Below are positions 32,235-45,500 of a DNA stretch of 64,000 nt, piece after piece. Made by a program: the position numbers and the translations under genes. The stretch covers positions 7,535,001-7,599,000 of the forward strand of contig OZ025283.1 in the NCBI GenBank assembly GCA_964019165.1, read 5' to 3'. This DNA comes from Mastigias papua (Eukaryota > Cnidaria > Scyphozoa > Rhizostomeae > Mastigiidae). The notes beneath the pieces are model-generated. The model was not told the DNA's origin, searched no databases, and was given only the letters and a program-made list of their open reading frames with translations. Each line of letters opens with the position of its first letter. Position 1 is the stretch's first letter.

Positions 32235-32309
32235 GCCTGGATGGCGCAATTGATTAGCACAGGAGTCTTCTGATCTAAACATCGTGAGTTCGAATCCGCA
32301 CTGGGGCCA
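32235..32309 (+). other. tRNA-Arg(TCT)-like segment, unit 1
   Basis: It has box A-like TGGCGCAATTGATTAGCAC, an anticodon loop CTTCTGA (TCT anticodon), box B GAGTTCGAATCC and a final CCA-like end. The acceptor stem pairs poorly, so this is a tRNA-derived, SINE-like piece rather than a tRNA gene. Confidence 0.6.
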
Positions 32310-32401
32310 AAATAAATTTTCCAATTGTGGTAGCCCACTCATGACTTAGTATTTACCTATGTCAGCCTTAGCCGAATTAATATGATATAGTACGCTTGGC
32401 T

Positions 32402-32426
32402 CTGAAGAAGGCATTATAGCCGAAAC
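32402..32426 (+). ncRNA. Hammerhead-like core, unit 2
   Basis: Identical repeat of the motif at 32138-32162, exactly 264 bp downstream. In a dimeric transcript two such motifs could pair through stem III. Confidence 0.4.
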
Positions 32427-32498
32427 ATAGAGAAGGCCCTAGATGCGTTGAGGGACTCACGGTAGAGTGACCTTAAGATTCCACCGCTATTCTTTTGT

Positions 32499-32573
32499 GC
32501 CTGGATGGCGCAATTGATTAGCACAGGAGTCTTCTGATCTAAACATCGTGAGTTCGAATCCGCACTGGGGCCA
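32499..32573 (+). other. tRNA-Arg(TCT)-like segment, unit 2
   Basis: Exact repeat of 32235-32309 in the second 264 bp unit. Confidence 0.6.
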
Positions 32574-32612
32574 AAATAAATTTTCCAATTGTGGTAGCCC
32601 ACTCATGACTTA

Positions 32613-32651
<39 letters not shown>
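32613..32651. repeat. (TA)n microsatellite, about 39 bp
   Basis: TA run closing the 264 bp dimer on its right side. Confidence 0.9.
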
Positions 32652-32654
<3 letters not shown>

Positions 32655-33447
32655 CCTGCAAGTGAAATAAGCATGGGATTGGTGAAAAGCTGTTACAGAA
32701 TCCCATAGAAATAAACTTACTTTCCATTATTTCTACAAAATAACTTTCATCAAGCTGCCATAGTTTGATATTTATCAAAAGTGTGTTAAGGGAACTAGCC
32801 AGAAATTTTGTTAAGCACTCTTGCGGTGAAAGAGCAGCTTTAGTGTTATGCACCATTTGTTTTACGGTTTGCAGGTAAAACAAAAAGAGAAAAGAAACGT
32901 CTAAATTATCATATAGAATAGGTATATGCGCACTGGTTAAAAAGCAACGAGAACTTTTTCTCCATTTAGATAGAGTTGGCACTTTATGCCTGCAGCACGT
33001 TCAATGAAGGTTTTACGAAAGCAAATCAATATGCTTTAGATAAGATATACGTTTCAGACAAGAGATGAAAATCCCAAGTACGCGCAAGTATGAAGGATTT
33101 CCCAGATCTCTGCATGCAAAATCAGTCTAAACCTCCCCCGTCATTTAAGCACTCCCTATCTTTATGTTATTGCAACTGTTTCTACGTCACGCGGTGCTTG
33201 TTTGCACATGCCATAGGAGGTGTTTCGTTGCGTAAGCATTTTGTATGTTTGTATGTTTATTACTTGCGCGGGCTTACAATGCTGTGATGCAATGCTATGA
33301 TGCAAGACAATAAAGCAATACCTGTTGATTGGGAAAGAGGCTCGTGTGTTTGATGTTGACAAGTTGACTGATACATATGACACGGCCAAGTTGAGACTGC
33401 ATTGTTGTTTTCGTTCTTTTTACTGGCTTCCAGGCAAGACAAAGACG

Positions 33448-33523
33448 ATGTTTACGAGAATCACTGCCATGGCCTTTATACTAAGGGTATTATCAGCCCT
33501 GCTGTTATTGCGAGTATCAGTAT
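33448..33523 (+). other. Exon 1 of receptor copy 2: signal peptide
   Basis: Encodes MFTRITAMAFILRV followed by LSALLLLRVSV: a short basic start, hydrophobic core and small residues before cleavage. It ends in phase 1 at a GTAAGT donor. The next exon begins with TAC TGC after the shared T. Confidence 0.75.
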
Positions 33524-36500
33524 GTAAGTGCATAGTTTTGAATACCGTTATCAGTGTTGTATCTACTATCCTCACAATTCAAGTTACCATAACTGATTTC
33601 TGACCCAGGCAATAGTTTGCATGCTCCTTGCTTAAAATCTGTTACTAGCAATGCTCTCGCATCAGGGTTAAGTTGGTTGGTTCAATAGACAGCAGATGAA
33701 CTTAGTAGTGGGCTGCGCCTCAGCCCGGGCTGGACTTACATTGAATTCGCGCTAACGTTAGATCGTCCTATGGAACACTGGAGAAAAATGCCTTACCTCA
33801 TTGAACGTTTGGCAACCTACTAGAGCATGATGGAATCAAATAGCAAACAATATAAACCATGGCTATCATTTATAGGGAAAACCCCTCAAGTTTTCGACCA
33901 CCAGAAATCGCTCCGCTAATCTGTTATTGCCAGAATTCTATGGCCAGAACTGTGCAAAAAATGCGCTTGTACCTACGTTAATTCTCAGCCCGGGCTGGAA
34001 AAAAATTGGGATAATATGAGAACTCTCATCACCTTTAACCGGGCTGGAAATCCCAGCCCGTCTAGCTGAAGGAGGGCTGAAATTCTAGCCCGGGCTGGCT
34101 TTTCATCCTGGGCTGGAATTTTCTCATGTAATCGCAAACTCAGTTTTACAAAGAGTTGACTGGAGAAGAGGGCCGAAAACTCTCATAAAATCAGCCCCTA
34201 TGGATACGGCGAGTCTATGCCGTAGAAGAGAGGGGAAGGATAGAGGATCTTTGAGGATTAAGACGTCCCCTTTTCTCTCGTTTTAATTTATCTGCAAACC
34301 ATTCAAATAGAATTTAGTGAGAAGAGCTACGCTGCGGAAGTAATGGATTCTGTTCTCTTTTAGCAACCCCTCAGCAACCCCATACTTATTTCATTTTCCA
34401 CCCATCAATCTCTCCACCCTTCCATTCATTCATTCATTCATTCATTCATTCATTCATTCATTCATTCATTCATTCATCCATTGCAATTTCTCCAATAATA
34501 ACTCATTGCCATAATTTACTCTAAGCAAAATCGTATTACATTACCATGAAACCCAATGCGTCACAATATATGGTCCTTTGTTTAGGTTGTTTAGGTCGTT
34601 TAGGCCTGGCTACAATCCTCGCCAAAATTGTTGGAACACCTACTGCATTGTAACAGAATTTTGCTCCTTCTCCATCCCTCCCCCTGATACAATGTTGAAG
34701 TATGACGAGATTGTTCTGCTTTGACAGTTAATTTCGCTAATGACTGGTAGATGGTCACTTCCTACGTAAAAATCAACATTGTTCATGGGGGGAGGGGGGA
34801 AGGGAAATAGGAAGAGGAGAGTTATCCACTGGCAGTAAAACAGGAATAACGTTGTTCTCCTGGATGACTAAACCGTTGGTGTTCCAACTAATTTTGGCGT
34901 GGATTGTAGCTTCGCAGCAGCGTTCGCTCCATACCTAACCAGCGCTTCCTCTTTAGTACAAGTTTGTTGTTTTGTAGCTGAATACAAATTGTTTCGGATC
35001 TTCGGTACCAATGAATACTTCATGAAGATATTTAGCGTTTTTGTTTGTTACGGGTGGATGCATGCATGCCTTGTATTTCTTGTTTAACGCAACGGAGCAG
35101 AACTGGTTGGTCTGCCGAGAAAGGCCTACAAAACGCCAGCAAACAAACGATATTCGATTGAGACTGCTAGTATGATACTTGTTCATTGTCGGAGAGATGT
35201 ATGCTCGGGTGTATCCATACTGATTTTCTATGGAACTAGGGTCAGCCATTCAAGAAAGCTTGTTTTTATAAAGGATAAGTTACCTTCGGTTTGCAGTTAC
35301 AAGTTGTACAGTAAAAATGCGAATGCACCAAGATTCCTGGGTTGAAAACCGGAAGACTTACTAGTACATTGTATGTCAATTGACAGTATATGATCTGAGT
35401 GGAATTTAATGAATTAATTTATTAGAATATTGAGATTGTTTATCTAGCTATAGTTGATTACGCTGAGATGCTGTTTTGCCCTCCAAAGTGATCTGGCCAA
35501 TCACAAATGGCATGACATCATTGTCACATGGGGTGCAGTCTGCAGCAAGCAAGTTACTTAAGCATTTGTCACCCCCACCCCCACCTCCCACGTGACACTG
35601 ATGTCATACCATTTGTGATTGGTTGCAGATATGCAGGGGATCATCCAGAGAGTACATGAGCCCAAAATCATCACATTTTTGACAAACCCACCGACTCTGT
35701 ACGCGCGAGTACACCTTGATTCAGCTGAATGGCAGTACAGCTGGAGTTGACGTTGAAATCACTGATTTCAGAAAAAGACTTAGGATTAGCAGTTAAAATA
35801 AACACTATAGTCCAAACTTCCTATTGGATCCAGCGAATGGATACAACTAATAGGAATGAAGTACTGGGTATTTTTCACCGGATTATATACACGTTTTTTT
35901 ATAAGAAAAAGTTTAAGAAAATGAGGCTCAAATGGCCAAAATCTTAAGAAAATGTTAAGAAAATCACGAGGTTCAAGTTCCAAAATTATTTACTTTTGTT
36001 ACGTGCGAGAAATCGATATTAGCTGATTATTTGCAAGCTCCTCTACAAAGATCGAAACTGTTCTTTCACAATGTTGGCTAACAAAGATCAAATTCTTTAT
36101 AGCAAATAATGATTACCTCTTTCAACCAGTTTACTTAAATAGAAGTTAAGAAAATGTTAGGAAAATCTCGGCCTCAATTCCAGGAAAAGTTAAGAAAGTT
36201 GAAGTTCAGACAAAAAAGTGGTTTTCTTATAAAAAAGACGTGTAGTCAATGGGAAGCAAGATTTTTCTTTTCAGCTTGTTACTCAGACACCATAATGAAG
36301 GTTATGACACAGGACAGCTTGCGATAGTGGCTATAATCTAATCATATAGTTATATGGTCATAGTCTCAGGTAGTAAATGAAGAAGACTCTTGATATTGTT
36401 AAGATTAAGGACTCTGGCTTGGCGTTGCCTCCCCCCGCCCCACCTTTTCAGCACAGGTTTTGTACCTATTTATAGCTATTGTCTATTGACTTCATATTAG

Positions 36501-39500
36501 GCACATCATCGTTTGTACTATCAAATCGTAATAATGATTATGAACATTTAACAGATAGTCGTATATCTTCACATTTTGTATAATAATGGTTGTTATGAAT
36601 CATTCCTATTTGTTGCTTGGAAGTTGAATGGTTTGTTATGGATTTGTGAAAAATATTTGTGTTTGAATTGTGTTGGGTGATTTGAAGCTGTTGTGTTAGA
36701 CTATACTCTTATAACTATAAATTATTTTGTTTGCTTTAATATGTTTTTGAACAGTCTTCGTTTGATCCGAGCTAATTAGTATAGAATTTTCTGCCTTGGC
36801 TACCGTGTTGTCTCTCTCGTTTGTAGACTGCTTGTCCAGTTGTCCCAATGCAACGAATGTCGCTTGTACTGGTGCTGTGAAGCACCTTATCTGCATATCA
36901 CCAAATCAAATTTGTGATTATCACCGTGACTGTCCTGGAGGAGAAGATGAATCGGATTGTCTTGCGTACAAACGCTGTGATTTCGAAAAAGACATGTGTG
37001 ACTGGATGACTTCAAAGAAAACTTTGTACGAGTGGAAGAGATATTACAACCGTAGTATGTATCAAAATTGATTTACCCCAAGGGTCAATTCTTGTTCCCT
37101 TTGCCTTCTTTTAATGTTATTATTCATCGCAAGACAATTGATTGCAGTTGCTCATCATCCATCTAGTTCCAATGGAAACTTAGTTCAGACACAGTGAATC
37201 AGAGTACTCTTATGCGTTTTTCATCTACATTACAGCATCGGGAAAATATTGTCTGAACGTTGATTCTACCCATGCATTCGGCAAAATTGGGATTGCAAAG
37301 CTGAGGTTCAAATACTTAATTCAAGGTCTGTATTTACGATACGCTTCTAGGTATCTTTGCGGTTTTTATTAGTTTTTGTTCAGTACTGGTATGCCATTAT
37401 TGTCATTGTCTGTTTGTGTGAGCAAATGATGTTCATTTTATTGGCAATGAAAGTGCGAGTGTTTATGGATATTACTGTAAAGGTATATTGGAATTGTACG
37501 TTGGATCTGTTTTGATGACTTAGAATGCATATGCAGATGTCGTATGACATGGAATTTACGCTAGTGATCGGATTTGTATTGTCTAAATAATTTTAAAGAT
37601 TACGTGAATATTCAAAAAAATGAAGTAGGCCACGGGCAAACATGTTTTAAGCTTCATATTGTATTGAACGGACAACGAGTTGTAATGGCTTTGGTTACAC
37701 TGTCCCCCCTCACTAGCAACAATCAGTAAGGGTAGTATTCTCTCAGAGAGTTGCTATTGCACGAAGAGCTTGACTCATTGTTAAGTGTTTGTATTTGATT
37801 GTTTAAGGAATTGCAAATAGCACTTGCAGTATTCGATTCGCGTATAGAAATATTGGCAAGATGGATCTATTGCTCGAGGCAGCGAATAGAACTGAAAGTA
37901 TATGGTCAGCAAATTCATTGAGAGGCAATTGGTACCAAGCATTTGTTCAACTGCCTCAAAACAGAACGTTTCAGGTTGAGTATCTTATGTATTCGCTATG
38001 AATATATATTTTATGACCTTTATCTACTAACTTACTCATATAGTTATAGCCATTATATATTTATCAATCCTCAGAACAGCACAAAGATTGTTGAAATGCA
38101 GTGTGTTTTGTAACTGATATCAATTCTTCGATGTTTGTTATTTATATGCTTTTGAGATTTGAGTGATTAAATGATTGGTTCAACGATTGATTTATTGAAT
38201 CAAATATTGATTCATCGGCTTGCCTATTGCACTTTATCCATTCATTAATGCATTCAGTCATTCATTTACTTATTCATTCCTTTATTGAAGTATTGATTGC
38301 AGTTTACTCACTCATATTTTTTGGGAAGTTTTTGTAAAAATCGCCTAGTTTTATGTCATTCGTAAGTGAATTATTTAAAAAAATGATTGTTTTCAGCTGT
38401 CCTTCGAAGCCTCTATTGCCGATGGTATCACATCAGTTACTCAGTTTGAGCTAGGGAATGTCTCATTCTCAAGATATTGCAAATTTACCAACCACACCTA
38501 TGGTAAGAACATACCTTCCTTACTTTCAATCCCTTTATAGCTTCCTCCCTTGCCCTTCATTATTCCCCATTGTCTCCTCTCTCAGTTTGCTGATATCATG
38601 CATTGCCCATTTCTCTTCTTTCTCTTGAATACCAATTTTTTTATTTCTATCTGTCTGCAGCTTGTTATTGACAATGTCTTCTCTTCACTAGTCAAATTTT
38701 GTCTATGTCCCAACCCTTCATAATGGTGTAATATATTTTTCCTTTTTAGATTATTCACGAAATGATTCAAGTATATTTGTTTGTCACTCTGGAGAACCAG
38801 TGCAAAAAGACACTCTCTGTGATTTCAAAGTGGATTGTTTTGATGGCAGTGACGAATTCAACTGTAGTGAGTATTTGCCAATGCATGTTGCTGTTGATAG
38901 TCGATTATTTCAATAATATTTATGGGCATACAGTATTACACCGAAGATAAATTGGGATTATAATAAGCAGTGCAGCAAAAATAGACGCAGTAGGCGAGAA
39001 ACAGCATCAAACAATCCACGCGCAGTCATCCCTTGGTACTTAATTCGTTTGTGCATAGTTACGGTATTCTGCAGACTAACGGCCATTCTATTTCCGTTGA
39101 GACTTTCAGTGTCCATAGTACCCAATCTTAGCACTGAATACTTAATTTGTCTATAGCACCAACTGCAGGTAAAATCAAGGAACTATAAAGGAACTTTTAG
39201 TACTTATATGTGACTTGAATAGGTCCAGAAGTAAGGAAATATTGGAGCTAGACTTTGTGCTAGGTTCTTTATACAAGGAAGAGCGTATGGCAACTGTGTC
39301 ATATCGCTGTCGTATCATCGTTGTTGTTTGCATCGTTATATAATCGTTGTATTATTGTTGTTGTTGTTGTCTTATCGTGGTTTTGTTATTGTTTTCTTTG
39401 GCAGTATTATCTCTGTTGCTGGTTGACCATCGCATCTTCATGATAATGATTCATTTTAGCCCATAGCATTTCCACTTATGGATATCATTTGTAATAAAGG

Positions 39501-42500
39501 CATGTTTGCAGATAGCTCTGTAGGCCAATCCTTTAACGACCAATACGTACTTCTTTCTCGAGGAGCTTTTACCTAGATTAGTACCAACCCAACATGCAAT
39601 TATTTTAAATTTTTTATCTATAAAGTTGTGTTATATACATATTTTTCATATTTCCTTTTCGATATGTTCGTCTGCGATAAGATTGCGTCGCAAAGTTGAA
39701 TATCTGTAGTATATTGACCACTTGCTTTCTAGGCCATGTTCCTGGCCGATGCGACTTTGAGTCATCGCTTTGTAATTGGGAAATCGGAACCATTGCTCCT
39801 GAGCAACCACGACGCTGGAAAGGAAGAGCGCCTATCTATTTTGTGGGCCCATCGAATGATCATACCAATAAATCCAGAAGTAGGTGGCAAATGTGATTTT
39901 GTGACTTTGGTGCATGTCACTGAATGGCTACAGGGAATGGTTATTGTCTCTCATTTGAATTTCAAACTCATAGACTGGTATTATCTTATTGGATGAGTTG
40001 TCAACTGTGTTATATAGGAAATTAAGTTCGTATCGTTCTGTCTCCTTAGGTGGCTATTATGTTTTCCTGGGAGGAATTGTGGGGCAACAAGCCTCCTTTG
40101 CGTATTTGACTACTAAAACTATGCAGAGGCCTTTGGGGAACAAATGCACGGTGAGTTATATGGAGGATTAATTTACTGCAAGGTCAATCAAAGAAAGCTT
40201 TCAAGATGGGTCATTTTAGATCATTTATTTAGAGAATTATTGCAAGATAAGTAGAATGCAGGCGTTTCAATGAGACGCGCGCGATCGCGCACGAGTGCAC
40301 AGGCACGCGCCCAGCTCAGTTCACGAGCTCGATTTGTCACTCACGCCAGCTTTATGAAAAATATACATCCAAGTACTAAGGAAAGCTCAAACAATTGAAT
40401 CTTTAGCGCGCGCAAACTATCCCACGCGTGCGATTGGCAGCGCGCGTCTAATTTACTCATTGAAAGGCCTGAGAATGCTTCTGTGATCAATTTGAATAAT
40501 GGAAGATTGGAACAGAACCATGTCGCGTTGTCAATAATGGGTTTCTTTGTAAAGTGCAATATAGTACTTCGGAATGAGAATCATTTGTGTTAGTATAGGG
40601 AGTATTGTGACACCTCCCTATGTTTGTTTGATAGCTGTGAAGGACGCTTGCTATATCACTTTGAGATGACACACTATGAGACTTAGCGAATCTTCTTCTT
40701 CTAGTATTTACTTGTGCTGCCTTTCTAGTTTCGATGGTTCTATCACATGAGATGTACTGCCAACTTGGGTTTGGGCAGACTCAATATCATATATAAAGAT
40801 CTTGAAACTCAATCTGAGAGGCTATTGTGGCAGATTCGAGGTGACCAAGGAGACGTTTGGCACTTTGGAAACGTCACCTTTAATTTTACTTCATTTCTGT
40901 ACAAGGTAAAAAGTAGAAATTATTGCTCTCAAAATTACTTCATTTATGATTGATATCAATATCAATTTGCAGTATTAGTGGTAGATATATTAATTTTGTT
41001 AGAAATAGGGTTTGTTTTGTTATTGTTGTTGGCAAATGAACTAGTTACGGTTGTTAGATGATGTTGCCCATCACGCCACGTGTGAAAATACAGACTACTG
41101 GCTTGTAATGTGTAATTCTGTGAATTCTTATGTTGTTCTTGTTGTTCTCTGTATTTATCTTTCCTGGAAATAGATCGATCTTGTAATTTTAACGATTGAA
41201 GATGAAGTTAAGTTATGAAGCATTTTAATGCTCCAGGTGATTTCTCTATCTCTCGGATAACCCTCGCCAATGGAGCAATCCATTTAACTTTGATATATTG
41301 ATTTGTTAACTGTAAAGTGATTAATTGAATGAATGATTGGTCGATTGAATGATGCAGTAATTGATCAGTTGATTGATTGCATGCCTCTGGGCTCTTATAT
41401 TTCCTGAATTTTGATTACAAATTTTTATGATTGACACCAGATTTGTTATAATATATGTACAAACCTCATAATGTTATTTTTCGGAATGCTCAACTGTGAG
41501 ATGTGCAGAAGGATGCCATAAATATAGCCTACTTCTAATGTATATTTAGTGCCAAGGTCTTGCTTAAATTAACACAGACAGTGTGATAGATATGTGGTCT
41601 TTTTTCAGATAATTATTAAATTTGAATATCGTGGTTACTATACGGGTCACATTGCAATTGATGATGTCTCATTTGCGCCAGAATGTCTGCAGACTCAAGG
41701 TAGGCTATCTTCTGTATATGTAGGAGTAATAAGCCGGACCCCTGCTTCGTTCATGGATTTATGGTCTTAAAAGGGTGCTACTAACGGTTGGCACTCCACT
41801 GTCAGGACATCATGGGATGCGGGCTGAATCACGAAGTTCTTATATGATTAGTCTGTTGGCGCTACAAAATTTTACAATCGCATGAAAAATGGAAACTTAG
41901 CATACAGCAAAAACCCGTACATAAGAACCTACGATTTTGAACTGACCCTGTTTATATTCTTAAGTAGTTCCAGTAATGACGGTACTGGTTCTTAACACTA
42001 ATATTTTCCCTGCAGACCTTACCTTGCAAAGTTATGTATGGAATGTTTTAGAGCATCCACGAAAGTTGTTATTTGGGAAAACAGGCTGAATTTATTTCTC
42101 AATACATGAATAATGAAACCATTTGTAAGAAGTTAGTTAGAATATCAGGCTGAAAAGTTCGTAGCTAATTTAAGGAATAATATGCAATTTCAGGTTGTAG
42201 GTTCTTAATAGATAGAGCTTCTTAATCGGCCAGACATTAGATGTCAGGTTAGGGCTGATACTGATACTCTGATGAGTTACGGATGACAAATTTACTTTCT
42301 ATGTGCTATATGTTTTCTGCTTTCTCGTACGATAGTGAAGTTTTTATGCTTTCCCCAAGTGCAGTTTAGTAACATTCATCTGAAAATTATGCTACATCAT
42401 CTGTTAGCAGTTTTGAGCTCGGTTGATTTAATTGTCCAGTTACAAACCATGCTTAGTAAAATGCACAGTTCTGCATCAATGTATGGTAACTATATACTTT

Positions 42501-45500
42501 TGTTTCATTTCAGACTTTGAGCCAGTCACCATTACTAAGAGTGAGTTTTTACCTCATTTTTGTTTATGTAATTTGAATTACCTTTAAATATCTATTGATC
42601 TGTAACGGTATTACTTTACCACATAGGCGGAAAGTAAATTGTTTACCATTGACGATTTCAGGTCATTGCTTTTAAAACTACGTATTGAGACAATTTTATC
42701 TATACACAAAGTTATATCAATGCAAAATTTAACTTTAACAGCACAAAATTGTTTATCTTGTTAAGTGCATACAGCCAGATTGATAGCTTCTCACATAGTA
42801 GCTGCATCCAAGGGGGAAGACATCTTTAATTCACAGGGAGAGCCCCATGTGACATAAGTCACTAGGGTGAATGCACTAACTTTTCCTTCACTACTGGGAC
42901 AAGCAAAGGGCCAACTGGGGCAAATGTCCCGTTAGTCTGTCCGCTGAAAGCACCCTGCCCACAGTCCTGTAGGCTGTGGATTAGCGATGCACGCTTTTTT
43001 ATATCGTGGAATCAAAACCCCCACCCCAAAGGAGTCCTGTTCCATTATATGACTGAAAACCATTTCAGAAGTGTGAGGGTAATTGATTTGAAGAAGGTAA
43101 GTTGGTGCGTGATTCCTATAGAGATGACATCGAATGGTAGCATACCGTGAGGAGTTCGCAGATTTCTTGATGTGATCTGATGTGATGTGATGTGATAGCA
43201 TTGATAAATCTGATATGAATAGGGGAAGACCCAACTCAGGGATTTTTGGATATTTAGTTTTCTCACATTCCTTCTTGGTTCTTGCTATCTCTCAGCCGAG
43301 TCCTTATTTTCATATTCAAGAGCTGCAAACTGGACTTTCAATTATTTATATGTCTTTTAAAGGTAAAAAGTGTCCTTCTGTGAAAGTCGCCATGAATGGA
43401 ACGAGTGCATCAATTTACCAATTTGGTAGTGGGCGAGAATTTTGTGATGTTACAATACGAACGGACCCTAAACTACGTATCAACCTATTCGCTGAATTCT
43501 TCAATACAGGTTTGTTTGTCAGTGTCTTTAGATATGAATGCACTAGCAGTGACTGTTGAGTGTGGACGGGGTGGACTGTAAATATAAAGTAATTAAGATT
43601 TCTGGTAGTTAAAATGGCAAAGATACTATGTTATTCCCTTTCTGAATTTAGTTGTCGTTCATTTTTACATGAAATATCGTGATAGACGTTCATATGGATC
43701 ATTCCCCTTCTGTGTTGTGGAGGGTAATTTTAAACTCCGTCTTCTTTCCTTTCTTTGAGTCTTGACTTAACATGTTTAATCAAGAAAATGAATTGCTCGA
43801 CAGTATAAATTATTATTTTTAGCTTTTAACATTTGTGCATCATACGATCCCAAATCATTTACAGTCTTGAATGTTTAGGGTGATTCATCCTTGTCATTCA
43901 TGGCTCCTCTTTATTTATCATAGACATTCAATATATGGCGCGAGAAATTGCGTACGATCTAACATACAATCACTGCCAGAAGTCCTTGGAACACCTATTG
44001 AAAAATGAAGTTTATTTGACAATAGTGAATTTCCGGTCAAATTTGACAGCTACTGATCCCCTCCCCCCTTAAAACAATGTTGAGGTAAAAGCTTAGTTGC
44101 TAGAGTGCTATTTGAGAGCAAATTGACGTGTCTGCTGCGAGCAACACCTGATTAATTCAACATTGTTCTGAGGGGAGAGGGGGAGTTTGCTCTACGAGTC
44201 AAAAAGTAATGCAAGTGTTCCAAGACTTCTGGCAGTGATTGTACATAGGACTCTGGACGAAGAAAATTGCTTTGTAAGCATTTTGGGTTAGCGAACATGA
44301 AATATTGCCAAAATTCTTTCGTACGACTTGTCATTATCCTTCAATTATCGATGAAAGCCAATAATCTCAGAGGCTGACTCATGCAGAACACGCCGAAACC
44401 TGACTCGTTTTGTTGATGTCATGAAGATATTCCGTCATCATGTATTATCCAAAGGGTCACATTAGAAACAGAGATGTTGAGGAAGGTCTGGCCAAAAAGA
44501 TTGAATACATTTTTACATAATAGTATTTGTATTTTTTAAGAACTGGAAGAAAGCAACTTGAAAATAAAAGCAGTGCAGCTTTAACCGAATGCAATAAACA
44601 GATGAAGTTACGAAATGAGTTTACTTTGTTAGTAGCCTTTCAGGGACCGGTCAGATTTAGCATAGGGGCTATATGTGACCCGCTGGCCGTGTAATTCTCA
44701 GCTGTCACTCTGATATACCGTAAAGACTTGATTAAGCCCCCTCCTTCGAATAACCCCCCTCGAATAAGCCCCCACCCATAAGATGGTTTCTGGCAGATAA
44801 GCTCTCACCCTCGAATAAGCCCTCACCCTCGAATAAGCCCCCACCCTCGATTAAGCCCCCATGGGATTTGCTTGTGCTCAGAATAATGCAGGTCTAAAAC
44901 AAAAGAAAATCAAAACGGTCAGCTATTTATCTGTTTATTTGAGCTCATATTTTACCCGAACAACTGTCTTCACAACTTTCCCCTCCTTGGTGCTACCTCT
45001 ATCAACATTTAGTTCGAAGTGTTTCAAAGTATTTTTGATATTCTTTCGCTCTTCGTCTCTGCATGGTAGTTCGCTGGGACCACCAGTCCAACTTCTCGCT
45101 TTCTTTTCCCAATAACTATTGCCTTCAATGTATTTTTGGGTGCTCCATTTAATAAGCCCCCCTTCGAATAAGCCCCCACCCATAAGATGGTTTCTGACAA
45201 ATAAGCCCCCGGGGGCTTACTCGAGTCTTTACGGTAGTGTCACAAGGTAATTCCGCATGGGAGTACTCGGATCTTATTGTCAGCTGTTAAGTATTACAAT
45301 ATGGCAGAGAAGCCGTTGCTTTTCACCTTTCATTTAGTCAAAACACGACGTACAAGCGCACTACTCGTTCAGAGTCACCGCTCGTTCAGAGTCACCGCAT
45401 CGACGATGTGCAATGTTTGAATTCAGATGTACTCGCCATGGTTTTCACTGGCGGTCTCAACGTAGATAGTGATATCATGATCTTGTTATCACCACTATCA

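Noticed and set aside
32235..32573. Two functional tRNA-Arg genes
   Set aside because: The acceptor stem pairs poorly, and both copies sit inside a 264 bp repeat unit; tRNA-derived repeat is more likely.
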